DNA from: Falsiphaeobacter marinintestinus
Lineage (GTDB): Bacteria > Pseudomonadota > Alphaproteobacteria > Rhodobacterales > Rhodobacteraceae
DNA length: 64,000 nucleotides
Assembly: GCF_007923355.1 (NCBI RefSeq)
Contig: NZ_VOGO01000001.1
Span: 62,001-126,000, forward strand
Direction: 5' to 3'
Shown here piece after piece: positions 47,973 through 56,074 of this stretch. Within the stretch, counting starts at the first letter, position 1. Each line of letters starts with the position of its first letter. The translations under genes and the position numbers were made by a program. The notes under the pieces are model-generated. The model saw only the letters and a program-made list of their open reading frames with translations. It was not told where the DNA came from and did no database searches.

Positions 47973-49043
47973 TCAGGCGTCCCTTTCCGGCGAGGTGTTT
48001 GTTTCGCCCGCGATTGTTCTTGCAACCCGATTACGAAACCGCATTGCACCTGCATCAAGGCCAAGGTTCAGATAACCGCCTTTGCGTTTGTCCATGCCAA
48101 TTTGCACCTGTTCCAGCACGTCCTTGTCCTCTTGAAAGGCCATTTTGGCGCCTGCGAACATCTGGTCTGACAAGGCGGTGTCGGTGGCATGCATGTTGCG
48201 GTGCTGGAACCAGAAATACATCGACGACGTCGCATCAATTGGCGTGATGAAGTTATACGAGATGTTGACGAACGCGTTGGGCGACTGCGGCTTGCCGGAC
48301 CCGCCTTCGCCCGCAGGCGTATACACCGACATGTTGATCGCCGTGGCCGGCAGCCTGCATTCATAATGCTGTTTACGATCACAGGTCGGGCCAAACGGCA
48401 GCATGTTTTCGTAATACGGCGGCGGCGGTTCAGCCAAGATCCAGCGCGAAACGATCACGCCGCCGTCGATCTCTTCGATGTCGAGCGGGCGATTGTCTGT
48501 GCCAGCCCCGGCAAAAGACGTCAGGTGAACCCAGGCGACATGGCTGGGATCCAGCAAGTTGTCGATGATATAAAGATAGTGACAGGTCATCGACACGGCC
48601 CCCTTGGGCGTCTTGCCCCATTCGGCATTATCGAAATTGGGAATGTCTATGATCTGCGCTGGATCCGCTTTGTCCTGATCCCCCATCCAAACCCACAAAA
48701 ACCCCCACCGGTCGCTTGTCGGGTAAGATCGCACAGCGGCACGGCGCGGCGGGTTATCGAGTTGAGTTGGGGCAATCACGCATTCCCCGGTACAGTCGAA
48801 CGTCAGACCGTGATAGCCGCAGACCACATGATCGCCCTCGATCGACCCGCGTGACAACGGCAACTTTCGATGTGGGCATGAGTCTTCAAGAACCACCGCC
48901 CTTCCCTTGGTATCACGATAGATCACGACCTCGTCTTCCAGCATCGTAAGGGCTGTCAGGGTGCGGCCAAAATCTTCGCTGCGGCCGGCAACATACCAAC
49001 AGTTGCGGATATACCCGTCGGTCCCGGCCAGATCCGGGCGCAT
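47973..49043 (-). CDS. Rieske non-haem iron oxygenase (vanillate demethylase-like)
   Basis: A 356-residue oxygenase alpha subunit of the VanA/PobA-type group. The Rieske [2Fe-2S] motif is CPHRKLPLSRG then CGYHG (CxH...CxxH). The mononuclear iron site is supplied by NLLDPSHVAWVH (Asn/Asp, His...His) and a later Asp. It would demethylate or hydroxylate an aromatic or cyclic substrate with electrons from a separate reductase, not found in the window. The ATG start overlaps the upstream stop (TGATG). Confidence 0.92.
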   Translation of the reverse strand: MRPDLAGTDGYIRNCWYVAGRSEDFGRTLTALTMLEDEVVIYRDTKGRAVVLEDSCPHRKLPLSRGSIEGDHVVCGYHGLTFDCTGECVIAPTQLDNPPRRAAVRSYPTSDRWGFLWVWMGDQDKADPAQIIDIPNFDNAEWGKTPKGAVSMTCHYLYIIDNLLDPSHVAWVHLTSFAGAGTDNRPLDIEEIDGGVIVSRWILAEPPPPYYENMLPFGPTCDRKQHYECRLPATAINMSVYTPAGEGGSGKPQSPNAFVNISYNFITPIDATSSMYFWFQHRNMHATDTALSDQMFAGAKMAFQEDKDVLEQVQIGMDKRKGGYLNLGLDAGAMRFRNRVARTIAGETNTSPERDA

Positions 49044-49387
49044 CACGTGGCCCCTTGTGTGAAGACGTCATAGGCCTTCAATGCCTTCGCGCTGAATGCA
49101 TAAGACGGGCCGCCGCCCATGTAGGTTGCCATTGCCAGGGCTTCGCACATCTCGTCCCGCGTGGCCCCCAGCCGCACCAGAGACCGGACGTGAAAGCCGA
49201 TGCAACTGTCGCAGCGGGTCGAGACGGCAATACCCAGGGCGATGAACTCTTTGTTTTTTTCGCTCAGTGCGCCGTCCGCCTTTGCCGCCTGCCCCATCTG
49301 GCCAAACCCTTTGACGGTCTGCGGCACCTCTTTCGAAAAGGTCGCCAGGTCGGCCTCGGTTTCGGCCATGAAGTTTTTCCAGTCCAT
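49043..49387 (-). CDS. Carboxymuconolactone decarboxylase-family protein with CxxC
   Basis: A 114-residue AhpD-like protein with the active motif STRCDSCIGFHVRSLVRLGAT (CxxCxxxH) and EMCEALAMATYMGGGPSY. Such proteins are peroxidases, thiol redox proteins or decarboxylases. It is the first gene of a tight set with the Rieske enzyme and starts 10 nt after the ABC permease stop, so all may be one operon with the transporter. The start MDWKNFMAE follows AGGAGACC. Confidence 0.9.
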   Translation of the reverse strand: MDWKNFMAETEADLATFSKEVPQTVKGFGQMGQAAKADGALSEKNKEFIALGIAVSTRCDSCIGFHVRSLVRLGATRDEMCEALAMATYMGGGPSYAFSAKALKAYDVFTQGAT

Positions 49388-49397
49388 CTTGGTCTCC

Positions 49398-50156
49398 TTA
49401 TAGGCGCTCGTCAGATCCCATGCGGCGTTCCAGCCAGCGCACACCGGCACTGATCACCAGCACAAGGATCAGGTATTCGACGATGAGAAGTGAATAGATT
49501 TCCAGCGGTCTGTATTCGGTCACGACAAGTTCGTTGGCCCGGCGCGTCAGTTCCTGCATGCCGATCACGGAGGCAAAGGCACTCATCTTCACGATATAGA
49601 TAAACTGGTTGGCCAATGGCGGTAGAATGCGGCGGATCGCTTGCGGCAGGATCACATAGCGCATGGTTTGCGCATAGTTCAGGCCAATGGTTTGTGCAGC
49701 TTCCTTCTGCCCCTTCGCGATGGACTGAATACCCGACCGATAGATTTCGGCGGTGAAGGCGCTGTCAGACACCGCCAGCGTGATGATTGCGCCCCAGAAC
49801 GGATCAATCGGGATGTTCAGGCCCATGGATTTGAAGATGATCGGCAGCCCGTAGAACACCCAGAACAGCATCGGCAGCAACGGGATCGAGCGTATGAATT
49901 CGACATACACCCGGTTCACAATGCGCCATCCGCGTTTCGACGACTGGCCGGGCAAGGCCACGATCAACCCCAGAACGATGGAAATCGCCGCCGCGATAAT
50001 CGAAATCAGGATGGTGTCGCCCATGCCCGAGATCAGGAACTTGATGTTGACCCAGCCGCTCTTGGTGGTGGGGTCAATGACATACCACCCCCAGGTTCCG
50101 GACGAACACCCGCCAAGCCCTAGCAGCAGCAGACACAAAAGACCGATAGATTTCAT
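49398..50156 (-). CDS. Polar amino-acid-type ABC transporter permease
   Basis: A 252-residue His/Glu/Gln-type permease. MGDTILISIIAAAISIVLGL marks the domain start, and QTIGLNYAQTMRYVILPQAIRRILPPLANQF is the EAA loop that contacts the ATPase. Oddly the first 17 residues (KSIGLLCLLLLGLGGC) look like a lipoprotein signal with a lipobox LGGC, followed by a short periplasmic-like segment (WGWYVIDPTTKSGW) before the first usual helix. It follows the ATPase gene by 9 nt. Only one permease gene is present, so it probably works as a homodimer. Confidence 0.92.
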   Translation of the reverse strand: MKSIGLLCLLLLGLGGCSSGTWGWYVIDPTTKSGWVNIKFLISGMGDTILISIIAAAISIVLGLIVALPGQSSKRGWRIVNRVYVEFIRSIPLLPMLFWVFYGLPIIFKSMGLNIPIDPFWGAIITLAVSDSAFTAEIYRSGIQSIAKGQKEAAQTIGLNYAQTMRYVILPQAIRRILPPLANQFIYIVKMSAFASVIGMQELTRRANELVVTEYRPLEIYSLLIVEYLILVLVISAGVRWLERRMGSDERL

Positions 50157-50165
50157 TTTCTGTCC

Positions 50166-50906
50166 CTAATGCTGCAGGATTTGACCAAGGAAGGTCCGGC
50201 ACCGCTCGGACTTGGGCTGACTGAAGAACATGTCGGGCGCGGCGTGTTCGACGATTTCGCCTTCATCCATGAAGACAATCTTGTCAGCCACTTTGCGCGC
50301 GAAGCCCATTTCATGGGTCACAACCACCATCGTCATCCCGTCCAGCGCCAGTTCAACCATCACGTCCAGCACTTCCGAGATCATTTCGGGATCCAGCGCC
50401 GAGGTTGGTTCGTCGAACAACATCACCTTGGGTTCCATACACAGCGAACGCGCGATGGCGACCCGCTGTTGCTGCCCCCCCGAAAGCTGCCCGGGCATCT
50501 TGTCGGCTTGATCGGGAATGCGTACGCGCGCCAGGTAGTGGCGGGCTTTTTCCACGGCATCTGCCCGGCTTTGCCCCCGCGCTTTCATCGGACCCAAAAT
50601 CAGGTTCTCTAACACGCTGAGGTGCGGAAAAAGATTGAACTGCTGGAACACCATACCGATCTCGCCCTGAATAGAGGCGATGGACTTGGGGTCATTTGTC
50701 AGTTCCCGCCCGTCCAGCCGGATCGTGCCCTTCTGGTGTTCTTCCAGCCGATTGATGCAGCGCACCACAGTCGATTTTCCTGAACCTGACGGCCCGCAGA
50801 TCACGACCTTTTCACCGGTATCCACGGTCAGGTTGATGTTCTTGAGAACGTGAAATGAACCGAACCACTTGTTCACATCGACGAGTTCAATAGCTGTCTT
50901 GGACAT
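50166..50906 (-). CDS. Polar amino-acid-type ABC transporter ATPase
   Basis: A 246-residue ATPase with Walker [14 protein letters not shown]-loop [15 protein letters not shown], signature [16 protein letters not shown], Walker [14 protein letters not shown] and H-loop [15 protein letters not shown], the GlnQ/HisP pattern. It heads the leftward operon and is divergent from its binding-protein gene at 51030. Confidence 0.95.
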   Translation of the reverse strand: MSKTAIELVDVNKWFGSFHVLKNINLTVDTGEKVVICGPSGSGKSTVVRCINRLEEHQKGTIRLDGRELTNDPKSIASIQGEIGMVFQQFNLFPHLSVLENLILGPMKARGQSRADAVEKARHYLARVRIPDQADKMPGQLSGGQQQRVAIARSLCMEPKVMLFDEPTSALDPEMISEVLDVMVELALDGMTMVVVTHEMGFARKVADKIVFMDEGEIVEHAAPDMFFSQPKSERCRTFLGQILQH

Positions 50907-51029
50907 CGTCTCACCGTCATTTTCACTATGGGTGGATATTTTTCCTGTTAGTTTATTTGAAATCCAGTCCCGTTCAAGCCACTATAACTCACAAGACAAA
51001 AAACCGGACATACCCAACAGGAGCGAAAC

Positions 51030-51800
51030 ATGAACAAGTTTTTCAACGCGGCGGCTGCCGCTGTTGTCGGGATTGCACTGGCTGGCGCTGCGCAGGCGCA
51101 GTCAGCCCTGAACGAGATCCTGAGCGACGGCGTTCTGAAGGTCGGAACCACCGGAGACTGGAACCCGATGAGCGTGCGCGACCCGGCGACCAACAGTTAC
51201 AAAGGGTTCGACATCGACATCATGACCGAGCTTGCCAAGGATCTGGGCGTCGAGGTCGAATTCGTCCCCACCGATTGGAAGACCCTCGTGAATGGCGTGG
51301 TTGCAGGCCAGTACCATATCACCGGCTCTGCCTCAATCTCGCCGGCGCGGATGAAAGCCGCCGGTTTCTCCGAAAGCTATATCTCGGTCGAGATCTATCC
51401 GTTCACGGCCAAGGAAAACGCCGGCAAATTTGCCGATCATGACGCGATCAATCAACCTGGCGTGAAGGTGGCCACAACACTGGGTACCACATTCGAAAAG
51501 CTGGTTCGCGACTGGTATCCCAATGCCGACATCAAAGTCGTTGAGGCCCCGGCACGCGGCTATCAGGAAGTACTGGCCGGACGGGCAGACGTGTTTATCA
51601 CCTCGAACATCGAAGGATCCACGCTGGAAGAAAAGTTCGGGGTCGCCCGTGTTGAAGGGGCCGAGGCCCGGTCGCCTTCGCCCATCGCGATGCTGTTGCC
51701 GCAGACTGACCAAGTCTGGATCAACTACGTGAACAACTGGGTCAAAGTTAAGCAAGCCAAAGGGTTCTTTGACGCCAACAAGGCCAAATGGGGCCTTTGA
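51030..51800 (+). CDS. ABC transporter substrate-binding protein (SBP family 3)
   Basis: A 256-residue periplasmic protein with signal peptide MNKFFNAAAAAVVGIALAGAAQAQ. The SBP_bac_3 domain is shown by LSDGVLKVGTTGDWNPM, YKGFDIDIMTELAKDLGVEVEFVPTDW and GRADVFITSNIEGSTLEEK. The mix of TTGDW and RxxxxFSESYI places it near the cyclohexadienyl-dehydratase-like group of binding proteins, which bind aromatic or carboxylate amino acids. The specific ligand is unknown. CAGGAGCG lies 8 nt upstream of the ATG. It is divergent from the ATPase and permease genes. Confidence 0.92.
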   Translation: MNKFFNAAAAAVVGIALAGAAQAQSALNEILSDGVLKVGTTGDWNPMSVRDPATNSYKGFDIDIMTELAKDLGVEVEFVPTDWKTLVNGVVAGQYHITGSASISPARMKAAGFSESYISVEIYPFTAKENAGKFADHDAINQPGVKVATTLGTTFEKLVRDWYPNADIKVVEAPARGYQEVLAGRADVFITSNIEGSTLEEKFGVARVEGAEARSPSPIAMLLPQTDQVWINYVNNWVKVKQAKGFFDANKAKWGL

Positions 51801-51811
51801 TTTTCAAGACG

Positions 51812-51842
51812 AGCGGCAGGTTGCAAAGCTATCTGCCGCTCA
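51812..51842. terminator. Hairpin between convergent genes
   Basis: GAGCGGCAG and CTGCCGCTC form a 9-bp stem with a 13-nt loop between the convergent ends of the binding-protein and XRE-cupin genes. No long T tract; it probably serves both. Confidence 0.5.
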
Positions 51843-52448
51843 CCCCCCATCGGTTTCATTGTGGCAGGCCACAGAAATGAACGTGACCGTATCCGTCAGC
51901 AGATTGACCGCTCCATGTGGCGTGCTTGAATCATAGGACAGGCTGTCACCGGGCCCCAGATCAAACGTAGTATCTCCACACCGATACACCATCTGTCCAG
52001 CGACCACATGAATGAACTCGACCCCCTGATGTTGATACATCGGTCTTTTGGGCAACGGCTGTTCCAACGTCACAAGGTGGCTTTCCAACCCGAGATGGCT
52101 GGCTTTGGCACGGCCTATCATCTTGTAAACATGTCCAAACCCGTCGCCCAGCCGCTTGACGGTGATACCTTCGCCATCGGGAACGAAAGACACATCTGTA
52201 CGACCAATTGTTTGCGCAAAAAAGCTGACAAGGGGCACCCCAATTCCGGCGGCCAAGGCCTCTAACGTTGCAAGGGATGCAGACACCTGTCCCCGCTCGA
52301 TCTTGGAAATCATCGCGGCAGACACACCGGCCTTTTCGGACAGTTCTGCAAGGGTCAGATCCAGCAAACTGCGGTGCATCTTGACCGCAAGCCCAACGAC
52401 AACATCCAGCGGCGGTGTCCCCTGATCTGGTTTTTTGACGCGTTCCAT
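51840..52448 (-). CDS. XRE-family regulator with cupin domain
   Basis: A 202-residue regulator. Residues 18-75 form an HTH_3 (LAVKM.. with LTLAELSEKAGVSAAMISKIERGQVSASLATLEALAAGIGV). The C-terminal cupin (QHQGVEFIHVVAGQMVYRCGDTTFDLGPGDSLSYDSSTPHG) carries the His/Glu/His motif for a metal or ligand. Such proteins sense small amine or amide metabolites. It is divergent from the creatininase-family gene (62 nt between starts), which it may control. Confidence 0.92.
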   Translation of the reverse strand: MERVKKPDQGTPPLDVVVGLAVKMHRSLLDLTLAELSEKAGVSAAMISKIERGQVSASLATLEALAAGIGVPLVSFFAQTIGRTDVSFVPDGEGITVKRLGDGFGHVYKMIGRAKASHLGLESHLVTLEQPLPKRPMYQHQGVEFIHVVAGQMVYRCGDTTFDLGPGDSLSYDSSTPHGAVNLLTDTVTFISVACHNETDGG

Positions 52449-52510
52449 GAAACTAACTTAGTCACTTGCACCGGGTTGTGGAAGCAAGGCGGGTTAAAGG
52501 ATGGATCAAC

Positions 52511-53263
52511 GTGTTGCTAAGCTTGATGACATGGCGCGAAGTTGAGGCGCAGCTGTCGCGCGGCGTCTGCGCGCTGTTGCCAGTTGGTTCGATCGAGCAG
52601 CACGGCCCAATGGGATTGATCGGAACCGACGCGATCTGTGCCGCCGCCATTGCGGAAGCGGCGGCTGACAAGATCGGCGCCATTGTTGCACCCACGGTGT
52701 CTTACACGCCCGCGCCTTTCAACACGGCCTTTCCGGGAACCGTTTCGATCACGTCAAAGCTGATGACTGAGCTTGTGGAACAGATCTGCCGCGGGCTTTT
52801 GGATCAGGGTTTTCTTGGCGTGTTCATCGTGAACGGACACGGGGCCAACCTTGAGCCGATCAGACAGGCAGCAACCGCATTGCCCAACCGTGCGATACGC
52901 GTGCAAAGCTGGTGGAGCCCGGCAGCTGTCAGCCAAATGCGGCACGACCTCTACGGAGATTGGGAAGGCATGCACGCAACGCCGTCCGAAGTCGCAATCA
53001 CGCAGGCCTTGCACGGAGCGCGCACTGCCGGGGACGCCGCGAAACCGCCCCAGAAACTGAGCCTGGATTTCATCCGGGCGCATAGCGGCGACAAACATGG
53101 CCCCCCCGACCAGCATCGCGCCGCGTTTCCCGATGGCCGGGTCGGATCGCATTCAGCTTTGGCCACACCGGAAGACGGAGCACGATTGTTAGAGGCAGCA
53201 GCGCAATCCATCGCGGATGAGTTCACGGCCTTTGAGGCAGAACGCCGGCGCGACCAAACCTAA
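52511..53263 (+). CDS. Creatininase-family amidohydrolase
   Basis: A 250-residue metalloenzyme of the creatininase family, which hydrolyses cyclic or linear amides. Motifs seen are LPVGSIEQHGPMGLIGTDA (metal Glu/His/Asp), VFIVNGHGAN (second His) and the PSEVAITQA segment with its Glu. The start GTG at 52511 has AAGGA about 10 nt upstream; an ATG at 52526 (MTWREVEAQL) is the alternative. Its end overlaps the convergent NicX/M29-like gene by 4 nt. Confidence 0.88.
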   Translation: MLLSLMTWREVEAQLSRGVCALLPVGSIEQHGPMGLIGTDAICAAAIAEAAADKIGAIVAPTVSYTPAPFNTAFPGTVSITSKLMTELVEQICRGLLDQGFLGVFIVNGHGANLEPIRQAATALPNRAIRVQSWWSPAAVSQMRHDLYGDWEGMHATPSEVAITQALHGARTAGDAAKPPQKLSLDFIRAHSGDKHGPPDQHRAAFPDGRVGSHSALATPEDGARLLEAAAQSIADEFTAFEAERRRDQT

Positions 53264-54348
53264 CGGGTGTCCGCCAGCCCGATGTTACGGTCGGGGTTTT
53301 CAAACACCTCAGCCGCGCAACGATACCTGTCCAGTATACCCGGCCCTTCCTCAAGCCGATCCGCCCGAAACCGCCCGTGATCCCACAGGCGGACACCGTC
53401 GATTTCAATGGTAGGGTCAAAGACATTCCACGAAATCTCACCGGGCGCATAAGCTCCACAGGTATGAAAATGCAGCACACGCGGATTGCCAAATGCCGCA
53501 CCGCCCCATTGAAGATAATCCTGCTGCAATGCCCAGGGAAACCCGCACCCAGGGTGAATACCCGCATGCCAGGAGTGCACAAAATTCCTGTCAATTTCAA
53601 AAAGCGACGAGACCCGGTCGTAGTGCGCGTTTGCCTTTGCGGTGTCATGCGGGGCTCCTTCAAACCCGCTCAATCTACCGTTTTCAAAGATCGCAAAAAC
53701 CTGGCCGTCAAATTCAACCGTGTACTTGTCATAGTAACGAGACCCGGTTCCTGTCAGAAAACCTCCCAATGCGACTTTCCCTGAAAACTCCGCCGCTGGT
53801 ACGGGTGAGAAGACCGACATCGGAAACCGCCTTAATGTGGTGTCCACTGCAGACGCACCCTTCAGGTCGGATTTGCCTTCAAAAGCTGTCCCTGCCGGGC
53901 AGGTCACAGTAATCTGATCTGATCTGGCAATACATCGGTCAACTGCTGTTTTCAGCGCAACAAAAGCATCATAATGCGCGCTGGCGAAGGTCGACTGCAA
54001 AAGATGGGCGTTCAGGGTGTAACTGTTGATGATTGTGGTCCCCTGCGGCATTTCCGAAAACCTAAGCTGATCGCCCAGTCGCGCCAGAAAAACAACGATG
54101 TCGGCATCAATGATCCGCTTTGAAAGCTGTTGTGACATCGCCGGGCGATGTGGGTCAAACCCAACATCCAGCCGACTGACAGTCAGCCCCATCTTCGCCG
54201 CTTCGGCGGACACCAGATCGACAACCTTTTGATCGTAATAGCCATGGCTTTCAGGCTCAAAAGCCACCAGAAGATGCTGACCGGGTTGCGCCTTGCCGCA
54301 GTTTTGCAGCATATTTCGCACCCCGTCGCTCTGTATCGAATCTGTCAT
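53260..54348 (-). CDS. M29/NicX-like metalloenzyme
   Basis: A 362-residue protein resembling the M29 aminopeptidase-T fold that also includes NicX (2,5-dihydroxypyridine dioxygenase). The likely metal ligands lie in FVHSWHAGIHPG and RVLHFHTCGAYAPG. FLTGTGSRYYDKYTVEFDGQVFAIFENGRLSGFEG corresponds to the second domain of the fold, and GVRLWDHGRF to its C-terminal strand. Whether it cleaves peptides or an N-heterocycle-derived compound is unknown; proximity to a Rieske oxygenase and a creatininase favours catabolism. It is convergent with the creatininase gene. Confidence 0.7.
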   Translation of the reverse strand: MTDSIQSDGVRNMLQNCGKAQPGQHLLVAFEPESHGYYDQKVVDLVSAEAAKMGLTVSRLDVGFDPHRPAMSQQLSKRIIDADIVVFLARLGDQLRFSEMPQGTTIINSYTLNAHLLQSTFASAHYDAFVALKTAVDRCIARSDQITVTCPAGTAFEGKSDLKGASAVDTTLRRFPMSVFSPVPAAEFSGKVALGGFLTGTGSRYYDKYTVEFDGQVFAIFENGRLSGFEGAPHDTAKANAHYDRVSSLFEIDRNFVHSWHAGIHPGCGFPWALQQDYLQWGGAAFGNPRVLHFHTCGAYAPGEISWNVFDPTIEIDGVRLWDHGRFRADRLEEGPGILDRYRCAAEVFENPDRNIGLADTR

Positions 54349-54620
54349 CTGAACTCACGCTATCGCAGACGCAGCTTTGCTTGAAATGATCCCATTGGAT
54401 ACAGTTTTTCGCTCAGCTTGGGCGAGGCTCAGGCTCCAGACTTCCTCGTGGGGTCGTTCCCGTGACCTGCCCCCCGATGCTCCCTCATTCATAAGGAGAG
54501 TTTGCGGGTCTGTGCACTGCTCCCCAACCTTGGACCGCCGGAAGCTGGGTTTTTCCGGCTCTTTCACGATGACGGGCTGGTGGCGCCATCGGGATAATGC
54601 ATTGCAATCGGGACGTTGTA

Positions 54621-55408
54621 TCAGATCGCGCTGTGGGGTCTGTCCTCGTTGTAGTGGCTACGCCAATCCTCAAGCTTTTCACGGGCATCCGCAAGGCTCA
54701 TGAACCAGTGTGTGTTCAGGCATTCCGCCCTTAGCTTGCTGTTGAAAGCCTCGATGAAGCCTTTGTCGGTGGGCTTTCCCGGCCGTGAGAAGTCCAGTGT
54801 GACGTCATTGGCATAGGCCCAGAGATCAAGGTCGCGTGAGATAAATTCGCTGCCGTTATCGACTCGTATCGTCCTAGGATAGCCGATCTTCCCACAAACC
54901 CGTTCGAGCGTCTGCACGACATCCTCGCCACGATAGGAGAAACGTGGATCGGCCGCCGGACAGAGCCGGGAATGCGTGTCGACCACGGTCAGGATGCGGA
55001 GCTTCTTGCCAAGAGCGAGCTGGTCGTGGACGAAGTCCATCGCCCAGACATCGTTCGGTCCGACGGCTTCCTGACGATCCTCCCGCAGCTTTGCCTTTAC
55101 CCGGCGCTTCGGGTGTTTATTCCTGAGTTGCAGGCCCAACTCGTTGTAAATCCTGCGGGTCTTCTTCATGTTGATCACCCATCCCTCCCGTCGCAGCAGA
55201 ACGTGAACACGTCGATAGCCATAGCGCACACGCGTCTCTGCGATCTCCTTGATCCGTCTCTCGACGGCAGCCTGGTCCGTCCGCCGGGACTTGTAGTGGT
55301 AGGTGGACGTGTCTAAGCAGATGGCCCCACAGGCCTTCCGGATCGACACGCCCCAGTCGACGCACATCCCGGTCACTATTTCGCGCAAACGGCCAGGCTT
55401 CAGAGCTT
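54621..55408 (-). CDS. IS3-family transposase OrfB, truncated by a nonsense codon
   Basis: The DDE integrase-type catalytic part of the transposase. It is joined to OrfA by a -1 shift at the A-AAG site (55406-55409), after which it reads ALKPGRLREIVTGMCVDWG. The DDE motif is seen as VWAMDFVHD, RVDNGSEFIS and KGFIEAFNSK. The frame stops at RPHSAI followed by TGA (54621-54623); in relatives a glycine stands here, and continuing past the stop gives YNVPIAMHYPDGATSPSS and a TGA at 54564. A GGA to TGA change therefore removed about 19 residues. An independent start at TTG 55388 is possible. Confidence 0.85.
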
Positions 55409-55666
55409 TCGGCGAATGACGTCTTGAAGCATCTCACGGTCAAGCGTCAGGTCGGCCACGATCTTCTTCAGTCGCGTGTTCTCGTCCTCAAGCGCCTTCA
55501 GCCGGCGCATCTCGTCCGGCAGCAGCCCGCCATACTTTTTCTTCCAGTTGAAATACGTCGCCTGACTGATCCCCGCTTTGCGACAGATCTCCGCGACTGG
55601 CGTGCCTTGATCGCCTTGCTTCAGAATGAAGGCCTTCTGTGCCTCCGTGAACTTCGATGCTTTCAT
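55400..55666 (-). CDS. IS3-family OrfA (helix-turn-helix)
   Basis: An 88-residue protein: MKASKFTEAQKAFILKQGDQ, the HTH TPVAEICRKAGISQATYFNWKKKYGG and a leucine-zipper-like tail (LKALEDENTRLKKIVADLTLDREML). It ends RRKL at the frameshift site. It binds the inverted repeats and supplies the N-terminus of the OrfAB transposase. Confidence 0.92.
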   Translation of the reverse strand: MKASKFTEAQKAFILKQGDQGTPVAEICRKAGISQATYFNWKKKYGGLLPDEMRRLKALEDENTRLKKIVADLTLDREMLQDVIRRKL

Positions 55667-55839
55667 GCGATTCCGCTCCTCTCCCAGCCAGGAAAACTTA
55701 GCGGAAAACTCCAGCTTCAAACGATCCAGTTTTCAGGGGGCAGAGCACTTATGATACGGTCAAGTTTTTGGGAATATGGTGGGAACAAAAATCAGATGCA
55801 TCACTAAAGCTATGATTTTGTAACCTATTTATTTATATT

Positions 55840-55926
55840 TGGTGCGGTCGAGAAGACTCGAACTTCCACGGGTGTTACCCCACAGCGACCTCAACGCTGC
55901 GCGTCTACCAATTCCGCCACGACCGC
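55840..55926 (-). tRNA. tRNA-Leu (GAG)
   Basis: An 87-nt class II tRNA on the minus strand: acceptor GCGGTCG, D arm GGCGGAATTGGTAGACGC, anticodon loop TTGAGGT (anticodon GAG), a long variable arm (GTGGGGTAACACCCGT), T arm GTTCGAGTC, discriminator A and encoded CCA. Confidence 0.96.
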
Positions 55927-56022
55927 ACGTGATCAGGTAGGTGTGGGGCGTATAGACGAGCGTTTCGTCGTTGTGAAGAGGCAATTGTCGGGATTTCCGG
56001 TTTCACGACGATCGAAAAACCA

Positions 56023-56049
56023 AAGGACCGGCACAGTGTGCCGGTCCTT
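56023..56049 (-). terminator. Terminator after the peptidoglycan-binding protein gene
   Basis: A 12-bp perfect stem (AAGGACCGGCAC / GTGCCGGTCCTT) with a 3-nt loop and, on the minus strand, TTGGTTTTT. It lies 26 nt beyond the stop of the gene at 56075. Confidence 0.9.
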
Positions 56050-56074
56050 CGTCTTGCAACAGATTTGCCCGTCC

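Larger units (their letters stand above)
54463..55747 (-). mobile_element. IS3-family insertion sequence
   Basis: About 1.28 kb with overlapping orfA and orfB on the minus strand. The ends are imperfect inverted repeats: TGACCTGCCCCCCGA at 54463 and, inward from 55747, TGCTCTGCCCCCTGA. No target duplication is obvious (CCG before, CTT after), and the terminal bases differ, so one end may have decayed. OrfB carries a nonsense codon near its C-terminus, so the copy is likely inactive without help. Confidence 0.85.

Noticed and set aside
54621-54623. TGA in the transposase as a selenocysteine codon
   Set aside because: Relatives have glycine here and the element is a decaying IS; a plain nonsense change explains it.
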